From the NCBI RefSeq assembly GCF_001548115.1, contig NZ_AP014821.1:2111262-2175261 (forward strand): 64,000 nt of DNA, in the 5' to 3' direction. Source of the stretch: Geminocystis sp. NIES-3709 (GTDB lineage: Bacteria > Cyanobacteriota > Cyanobacteriia > Cyanobacteriales > Cyanobacteriaceae). Within the stretch, counting starts at the first letter, position 1; the number at the start of each line of letters is the position of its first letter. The notes under the pieces are model-generated. The model was not told where the DNA came from. It made no database searches and worked only from the letters and a program-made list of their open reading frames with translations. Below, piece after piece: positions 58,512 through 64,000 of this stretch. Both the position numbers and the translations under genes were made by a program.

Positions 58512-59459
58512 TTACTTAGTTTCTTGATACGCACTATAAACTCCCTTAACGTTATACCAATTAAGAAAGATTCGTGCTATCTCTAAGGCAAGTTGTGGTT
58601 TTCCCTGATTAATTAGCCATTGTAAAAAGGGTTTCATTGTTTCTTCGTTGAGTCTGCCTCCCAAAGAAAGAGTACCCCACAGCAGTCGATGTATCCATGT
58701 CATTTGAATCATCATTTTCACTTCATAGCTAGGATGTTTTTGATAGAATAATACTCCCATTTTTCCCCTTTCGATTTCTTTTTCTATCAGTTGCGGTATT
58801 TGCTGTAAATCAAAGGGAGGATGCCAATGATAACCTACTGCTTCAGGACATTTAATTAGTTTTAATCCTAACTTCTTCAATCTTACTCCTAATTCTAAGT
58901 CTTCCCAGCCATATTGATTAAACATAGTATCGAATAATCCCGCTTCTAGTAACCATTTTTTGGCAATGGCAACATTTCCCGTGGCAAAATAGGCGGCAGA
59001 AAAATCTGTTATTTTATAAGGTTCTGAGGTAGGATTGTCAAAGTTACAAGTGTTGATTACCGCACCATAGGTGAAAATTCGATCACCCAGTGCCGTTTTA
59101 CCATCGTTTTTTTGGGCTTTAATAATAGCCTGACTATGGGCTTGTAAAAAAGATGATGTTACAACCAGATCGCTATCAATAAAAATAATCCAATCTCCTA
59201 TGGCTTTTTCCACTCCTAGATTACGAGCAGAACCAGCCCCTTTGTGATTTTGAGTAAAAAGTTTAACGTGAGGTAAAGAGGCTTTTTCTTCGGTTAACCA
59301 TGATATAGTTTGATCGGTTGATCCATCATCTACTACAATAATTTCATATTTTTCAATAAGATTACTATCATATTCTTGACTCTCCAAAGCAAGGAGACAT
59401 TTTTGTAGAATCGGCAGACGGTTATAGGTAGGAATAATAACGCTAAAAAACACAGGCAA
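58512..59459 (-). CDS. GT2-family glycosyltransferase
   Basis: 315 residues. FSVIIPTYNRLPILQKCLLA, IIVVDDGSTDQTISW, GAGSARNLGVEKAIGDWIIF and IDSDLVV show the GT2 GT-A core; a FNQYGWEDLELGVRLKKLGL segment is the acceptor-side ED motif. A C-terminal helical part of about 80 residues follows. Not near the other GT genes; upstream is pheS on the same strand, 192 bp away. Confidence 0.92.
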   Translation of the reverse strand: MPVFFSVIIPTYNRLPILQKCLLALESQEYDSNLIEKYEIIVVDDGSTDQTISWLTEEKASLPHVKLFTQNHKGAGSARNLGVEKAIGDWIIFIDSDLVVTSSFLQAHSQAIIKAQKNDGKTALGDRIFTYGAVINTCNFDNPTSEPYKITDFSAAYFATGNVAIAKKWLLEAGLFDTMFNQYGWEDLELGVRLKKLGLKLIKCPEAVGYHWHPPFDLQQIPQLIEKEIERGKMGVLFYQKHPSYEVKMMIQMTWIHRLLWGTLSLGGRLNEETMKPFLQWLINQGKPQLALEIARIFLNWYNVKGVYSAYQETK

Positions 59460-59475
59460 ACCCCTTAATATTGAA

Positions 59476-59503
59476 GGTATTAGGTATTAGGTATTAGGTA
59501 CTA
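59476..59503 (+). repeat. heptanucleotide repeat GGTATTA
   Basis: Three copies of GGTATTA and one GGTACTA follow the glycosyltransferase start region. Same heptamer family as 36368-36416 (other strand). Confidence 0.85.
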
Positions 59504-59651
59504 GGTTAATTTTTGACTGCTTTTGATTAATTGATTTCATCTTGGCAAAATAAATTGAGATTTTTTTAATCAATTCTTTTAGCTAATTTCTAATACCTAT
59601 CACCTTTTATTTTACGGTGGGCAGTTTATTCTGCGTAATAAATATCAGGTA

Positions 59652-60647
59652 TTAAAATTGTTGAAGGAAACGTAAATCACTGTTGTATAATCGGCGAATA
59701 TCGTCAATTTTGTGTAAAATCATCGCAAAACGTTCAACTCCTAATCCCGCAGCAAAACCACTATAAACCTCCGGATCATATCCTACCGCTTTTAATACAT
59801 TAGGGTCAACCATGCCACAACCTAACACTTCTAACCATTTTCCTTGCCATTGTACATCAACTTCTGCCGATGGTTCGGTGAAAGGAAAATAACTGGCACG
59901 AAAGATTGTGGGTAAGTCATCTCCAAACATTTGTCGTAAAAACTCTTTGATTGTACCTTTTAAGTCGGAGAAGGTTAAACCCTTATCGATAGCGAGGATT
60001 TCTATTTGATGAAAAACAGCAGAGTGGGTAGCGTCAACAGTATCTCTTCTATATACTCTCCCCGGTGCTATAATCCTTAAGGGTGGATCGTTTTTTTCCA
60101 TGTACCTAATTTGTACTGATGATGTATGAGTCCGCAACAAACTTCCATCTTCAAAGTAAAAGGTATCTTGCATATCTCTAGCAGGATGATCTTCAGGAGT
60201 ATTCAAGGCGGTAAAATTATAATAATCACTTTCAATTTGTGGGCCTTCTGCGATCGTATATCCTAATCCTACAAAAATATCTATGACTCGATCGATCGTG
60301 CTTTGTAGTGGATGTGATTTTCCGATAGAATAACTAACTCCAGGCATAGTAACGTCAAGGGTTTCTGCCAAAATTTGACGGTTAATTTCAGCTTGTTGTA
60401 AATGCTGATGTTGTTTAAATAGAGTATCTTGGATATGATTTTTGATGTCGTTGGCAATAGCACCAATACGAGGTCTATCTTCGGCGGATAATTTACCCAT
60501 TTCCTTTAAAATAAGAGACAATTCCCCTTTTTTGCCTAAATAGCTAACTCTTAATTCTTCTAACTTTTGTAAACTATCGATGGACTCGATCGTTTTTTGT
60601 GCTGTTTCTCCTAAAATATGTAATTGAGATTCTATATCAGTCATCAT
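59652..60647 (-). CDS. pheS: phenylalanine-tRNA ligase alpha subunit
   Basis: 331 residues. It forms the alpha part of the (alpha beta)2 synthetase. An N-terminal coiled coil ([20 protein letters not shown]) precedes the class II catalytic domain: motif 2 in [12 protein letters not shown]...[11 protein letters not shown], and motif 3 in [16 protein letters not shown]. The two N-terminal Mets are both possible starts (ATG ATG). pheT is not adjacent, as is common in cyanobacteria. Confidence 0.97.
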   Translation of the reverse strand: MMTDIESQLHILGETAQKTIESIDSLQKLEELRVSYLGKKGELSLILKEMGKLSAEDRPRIGAIANDIKNHIQDTLFKQHQHLQQAEINRQILAETLDVTMPGVSYSIGKSHPLQSTIDRVIDIFVGLGYTIAEGPQIESDYYNFTALNTPEDHPARDMQDTFYFEDGSLLRTHTSSVQIRYMEKNDPPLRIIAPGRVYRRDTVDATHSAVFHQIEILAIDKGLTFSDLKGTIKEFLRQMFGDDLPTIFRASYFPFTEPSAEVDVQWQGKWLEVLGCGMVDPNVLKAVGYDPEVYSGFAAGLGVERFAMILHKIDDIRRLYNSDLRFLQQF

Positions 60648-60811
60648 AAAAATCGTGAATAATAAATAATTTTTAGCTAATCCTTGATTGTACCTGAAGT
60701 TTGACTGCTCAATATTTGTTAATTCCTAATTCCTCATTTCTTCATGAGTTGCTGATTTTAGGATAAAATAAAGAGAGCATCAAGATATATTCCCTCAATT
60801 GATTTGACGTT

Positions 60812-61477
60812 ATGCCCTTGCAAATTCTTGTTACAGATGATGATCCTGTTATTAGACGACTAATTAGAGATTGTTTAGAATTACATGATTATTCCGTTAT
60901 TTTAGCAAGGGATGGGGACGAAGCATTACATTTAGCTCAACAATATCATCCTCATTTGCTTATTTCTGACATAAAAATGCCTCACAAAGATGGTTATCAT
61001 TTAGTGAAAGAATTACGGCAAAATCCTCATTTTCGTTTGTTACCAGTAGTTTTTTTGACAAATAAATATTCCACTGAAGACAAAATTAGTGGCTATCAAG
61101 CTGGTTGTGATGCCTATTTACCTAAACCTTTTGAACCTAATGAATTAACTGCCATTGTAAGGCATTTATTGGAACGATCGCAAATTATTCAAGCAGAATT
61201 ATTATATACGGAAATAGATAATCATTATCCTTTAGAAGAAGTTAATTATAATGACAACTCTCCTGAAATACTGAATAACAAAAATCTAAATTTTACCGAT
61301 AGAGAAAACGAAGTTTTGAAGTTGTTAACAAAAGGTTTGTCTAATGTGAAAATAGCTGAAAAATTATATTTAAGCCCCAAAACGATCGAAAAATACGTAG
61401 GTAATTTATTAAGAAAAACTAACTCTAATAATCGCACAGAATTAGTAAGTTTTGCCTTTAAAAATAAGATTGTTTAA
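60812..61477 (+). CDS. NarL/LuxR-type response regulator, Ycf29/Rre1-like
   Basis: 221 residues. A receiver domain (1-125) with the acidic pair DDDP, phospho-Asp in LLISDIKMPHKDGY (D54), T and K (VFLTNK, LPKPFEP) precedes a LuxR helix-turn-helix (about 163-220, FTDRENEVLKLLTKGLSNVK). The order and the GYQAGCDAYLPKPFEPNEL segment resemble Ycf29/Rre1 (Synechocystis slr1783), a conserved stress regulator; this match is from memory. It starts an operon with the next two genes (6 and 7 bp gaps). Confidence 0.88.
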   Translation: MPLQILVTDDDPVIRRLIRDCLELHDYSVILARDGDEALHLAQQYHPHLLISDIKMPHKDGYHLVKELRQNPHFRLLPVVFLTNKYSTEDKISGYQAGCDAYLPKPFEPNELTAIVRHLLERSQIIQAELLYTEIDNHYPLEEVNYNDNSPEILNNKNLNFTDRENEVLKLLTKGLSNVKIAEKLYLSPKTIEKYVGNLLRKTNSNNRTELVSFAFKNKIV

Positions 61478-61483
61478 ATTTTG

Positions 61484-62848
61484 ATGAAAAATAACTATGA
61501 TTTGGTTATAATTGGCGGAACAAAACACGCTTTTTTTTCAGCTGAATATGCAACAAAATGGGGTGCAAGAGTAGGGTTAATCATTGATGATGATTACTAT
61601 TCAAATCAACATGATGAAAGTAATAATTTATGGTCGATCGAGTATAAAAATGATCTTTTAATATTAGATAATGATATTAATTATCATGAGTTTTTGCGGG
61701 AAAAAAAGAAAGTTATTGAAGATCAATATTTATCTCAATTAGAATTATTAGGAATTGATATAATTTTTAGTAAATGTCAATTTGTTCAGAACAAAAGTTT
61801 AACTTTATTGACAAATAGAGATAGCTTAAAAAGTTTTAGTTATTTATTGGCTATGACATCAGAACAACTCTTTTCTAAAAATAAAAAACTTAATAAAAAT
61901 GATGGGTATTTAACAGTAAATGAGTTACTTTTTCAAAAAAAATGGGATGACTTACCAGAAGAATTAACAATATTTGGAGATGATATTACTGCTATTTATT
62001 TGATTAATAAATTATATCAACGAAAGAAAAAAATATCCTTAGTTTCTCCTTCTCAACAGATTTTACCCTCCGAAGATGAAGATATATCTTATCAACTACA
62101 ATTATTTTTAGAAAGCAAAGGAATCAAAATTTATCTTAATAGTAAGAGTAATGCTTTTGGAATCGATCGAAGGAAGGAAAATGACAACATGAAAACATTG
62201 CGAGTCACAACTAAAAATTTGTGGGGAGAGGAGACACTGGAATTGACAAAATTAGGTATAAAAAATAATGAAGGTAAAATAGAAGTTAACTCAAAATTGC
62301 AAACTAGACATCAGCAAATCTATGCTTGTGGAGATTTATTAGGAGGATATTATTTAGATTCTTTGATTAAATATGAAGCTAAAATTGCTGTTAATAATGG
62401 TTTATTTTTTCCTTATCAAAAAATTAAGTATAATGAGATTCCTTATACCTTAAACACAAATCCCTCTATTCATCGATTAGGATATACCGAAAAACAGGCT
62501 AGATTTTTGTTGTCTGAAAGAATCAAAGTATTAAAAGTATTCTGTCTTTTAAAAACTCTAACAAATTGGGATCAAGATGTCACTTTTATTAAGATTATAT
62601 TAGATAAAAATAACTACATATTAGGATTTCATTCTTTCGGTTTTGGTGTCGAAGAAGTGATAACAGCTATAACTTTTATTAAAAAGAAAAATTTATCTTT
62701 GAGTTATTTATTTAAAATCAGTTTTAGTAATAATAATTCTTATAAATTAATCGAAGAAATTGATAAATGTTGGAAAAAAGAAAATCAGAGACAACATCAG
62801 ATTATACTAGACTTAGCAGAAACATTTTTTATCTGGAAACGTTCTTAA
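61484..62848 (+). CDS. degenerate pyridine-nucleotide disulfide oxidoreductase-like protein
   Basis: 454 residues from ATG at 61484. The fold is that of mercuric-reductase/lipoamide-dehydrogenase-type flavoproteins: DLVIIGGTKHAFFSAEYATK, a middle NAD-type strand LTIFGDDITAIYLINKLY, and QQIYACGDLLGGYY (FAD). But the redox CxxxxC near residue 45 is absent, both GxGxxG loops are altered, and the C-terminal His-Glu pair of the dimer interface is replaced. It probably binds a nucleotide without disulfide chemistry. It is the middle gene of the regulator/flavoprotein/kinase operon. Confidence 0.7.
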   Translation: MKNNYDLVIIGGTKHAFFSAEYATKWGARVGLIIDDDYYSNQHDESNNLWSIEYKNDLLILDNDINYHEFLREKKKVIEDQYLSQLELLGIDIIFSKCQFVQNKSLTLLTNRDSLKSFSYLLAMTSEQLFSKNKKLNKNDGYLTVNELLFQKKWDDLPEELTIFGDDITAIYLINKLYQRKKKISLVSPSQQILPSEDEDISYQLQLFLESKGIKIYLNSKSNAFGIDRRKENDNMKTLRVTTKNLWGEETLELTKLGIKNNEGKIEVNSKLQTRHQQIYACGDLLGGYYLDSLIKYEAKIAVNNGLFFPYQKIKYNEIPYTLNTNPSIHRLGYTEKQARFLLSERIKVLKVFCLLKTLTNWDQDVTFIKIILDKNNYILGFHSFGFGVEEVITAITFIKKKNLSLSYLFKISFSNNNSYKLIEEIDKCWKKENQRQHQIILDLAETFFIWKRS

Positions 62849-62855
62849 TTTTATT

Positions 62856-63500
62856 ATGCTTAATACAGTAGAAAAACAAGGTTATTTTATTGTTTTAGAA
62901 GGAATAGATGGAGCAGGTAGTACTACTCAAGCTGAGTTTTTACAAGATTATTTTTTAAAAAAAGACCAAAAGGTTATTATTAGTCCTGAACCTTCCAATG
63001 GCAAAATAGGTAAGCTATTAAGAGAATTTTTAGGTCATCAAAATCCATTTCCTAATCAAGATTTATATGATCAACAAATGGCTTATTTATTTGCAGCCGA
63101 TCGACATTATCACTTGTACAATAATATTGATGGGGTGAAAAAATTAACGGCAGAAAATACCCATATTATAACTACTAGATATTATTTTTCATCTCTTGCT
63201 TATAATGCTAAAACAGAGAAAGAATTTGAGTTTGTCAGTTTATTAAATAAAGATTTTCCTCCACCAGATTTTTTAATTTATCTTGATATTCCTGTGGATG
63301 TTGCTTTAAAAAGAATTATCGATCGAGGTATACTAGAAATCTATGAAACAAAAGAAAAATTAACCCAAGTAAAAAATAATTTTGAAAGAATTTTAAATAA
63401 CTATCCCTATAACTATTTAAGAATTGATGCAACAAAAAGTAGGGAGGAAATTCATCAAAAAATAATAGACTTTCTTTTTCCCTCAATTAAGAAATATTAA
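62856..63500 (+). CDS. thymidylate kinase-like protein
   Basis: 214 residues. The P-loop is FIVLEGIDGAGSTTQ and a basic EPSNGKIGKLLREFL segment follows, as in dTMP kinase. The usual DR-Y/H motif is TTRYYFSSLAYN, with the Asp replaced by Thr. A lid region and a PDFLIYLDIPVDVALKRI strand are normal. It may be a second or divergent Tmk; gene symbol withheld because the residue change leaves dTMP activity unproven. It ends the operon; 7 bp after the flavoprotein gene. Confidence 0.78.
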   Translation: MLNTVEKQGYFIVLEGIDGAGSTTQAEFLQDYFLKKDQKVIISPEPSNGKIGKLLREFLGHQNPFPNQDLYDQQMAYLFAADRHYHLYNNIDGVKKLTAENTHIITTRYYFSSLAYNAKTEKEFEFVSLLNKDFPPPDFLIYLDIPVDVALKRIIDRGILEIYETKEKLTQVKNNFERILNNYPYNYLRIDATKSREEIHQKIIDFLFPSIKKY

Positions 63501-63845
63501 TTACAAAAAATTTTGATACCATTCTCTCAGTAAAGTATTTCTGTACTTATTATTAACACGAAGATTGAGTTCTTGATTTATAAGTATTTCTTCTGTCTCC
63601 TACCTCCTATTTCCTACCCTCACCAAAAAACTTTTTCAGCAAAGTCTAATTAATCTGAGTTTGATAAAAGAATTCTTGAGGTTAATAGGTTTCAGGTGAC
63701 AGGTTGCAGGTTAACAATTTCTTTGTTTAGATCAATTAATTACTTAATTTAATTTTGATAAAATCAATTTGAACAACTTTTTCACTAATTATTTACCTGA
63801 TACCTGATACCTTATCTTAACCGATAATTTTATGTCGAACTGAGG
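63501..63845. other. intergenic region with dispersed repeats
   Basis: About 345 bp between convergent genes. It holds one reverse GCTGAAAAAGT-family copy (63619-63647) and degenerate heptamers near 63686-63710 (AGGTTTCAGGTGACAGGTT) and at 63798-63815 (ACCTGATACCTGATACC). No gene seen. Confidence 0.55.
63619..63647 (-). repeat. short dispersed repeat, GCTGAAAAAGT family
   Basis: The reverse complement reads AGACTTTGCTGAAAAAGT then TTTTTGGTGAG. It shares the core with 16421-16445 and 22623-22651 and, like those, has degenerate heptamers on its 3' side. Confidence 0.6.
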
Positions 63846-64000
63846 TTAATTGTTAATCGCCATCGGTTTACGCCCTTTTAAGCCTGTCATTAACTTTAAG
63901 GCGAAAAGTTTTAAAGGTTGAATATGTCTCATCATCAATAACCCTAAACGGCGGATAGCGATAACGGGTAATAGATTACTAGAGAATAATCTATCTAAGA
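63846..64000 (-). CDS. UbiH/COQ6-family FAD-dependent hydroxylase, C-terminus (cut by window edge)
   Basis: 51 codons reach the window end. Translation includes FSSNLLPVIAIRRLGLLMMR, HIQPLKLFALKLMTG and LKGRKPMAINN. The N-x-x-L-P/x-RxxGL, PLKxxxxxxxTG and GRKP pattern is the usual end of UbiH/VisC-type aromatic hydroxylases (plastoquinone-type ring hydroxylation in cyanobacteria is possible). Only the tail is seen, so this is family-level. Confidence 0.6.
   Translation of the reverse strand, partial: LDRLFSSNLLPVIAIRRLGLLMMRHIQPLKLFALKLMTGLKGRKPMAINN

Overview
The window is chromosomal DNA of an AT-rich, HIP1-containing (GCGATCGC and the CGATCG core) cyanobacterium. The sequence shows psaD (photosystem I), chlP (geranylgeranyl reductase), ndhA (NDH-1), PII with an NtcA box, SufR and Uma2. 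Low GC, the rrn layout (16S, tRNA-Ile, tRNA-Ala, 23S) and the protein styles suggest a unicellular Geminocystis/Cyanobacterium-like genus; this is inference.

Layout. 1-3098: rRNA operon on the minus strand, 23S cut by the window edge. 3465-5253: a transposon graveyard (IS701-like head, ISKra4-like tail) with one intact IS630-type element, then a HigB/HigA-like toxin-antitoxin pair whose toxin has a frameshift near its end (5298-5919). 6140-22577: mostly core genes: recG, argB, a small conserved gene, sufR, glnB, nth, tRNA-Gly, a zinc-motif protein, map, pgl, an FHA protein, a secreted protein, chlP, a phospholipase-D-like lipoprotein, a uracil-DNA-glycosylase-like protein, mreD and a THUMP methyltransferase. 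22754-23927: a broken glycosyltransferase beside the tail of a terpene-cyclase-like protein. 24029-34696: one 10.7-kb gene for a 3555-residue Ca-binding-type surface protein (FG-GAP/VCBS, Calx-beta, DUF4114) with a near-consensus promoter and a perfect 14-bp palindrome at the expected start of transcription.

34979-43357: accessory and surface-glycan region: GNAT enzyme next to a hemerythrin remnant, a small conserved protein, five glycosyltransferases, a RelE remnant, and a PqqD-like / HprK-like kinase / GT2 / GT2 operon that is the best candidate for an uncharacterised peptide-modification system. 43478-54810: a 1385-residue hybrid histidine kinase, a RimK-type aspartyl protease, nrdA with candidate NrdR boxes, ndhA, a Uma2 gene, psaD with candidate HLR1 (RpaB) repeats, and an ABM-like protein. 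55018-64000: alpha/beta hydrolase, anti-sigma-factor-type ATPase, a membrane-anchored coiled-coil protein with eight acidic 25-26-residue repeats, GT2, pheS, an operon of a Ycf29/Rre1-type regulator with a catalytically degenerate flavoprotein and a thymidylate-kinase-like protein, and the tail of a UbiH-family hydroxylase.

Functional links. argB and glnB encode the enzyme and its PII activator; glnB carries a perfect NtcA site while the divergent sufR has a perfect CAAC-N6-GTTG operator. Intergenic regions are rich in heptanucleotide tandem repeats and at least three families of short dispersed repeats.
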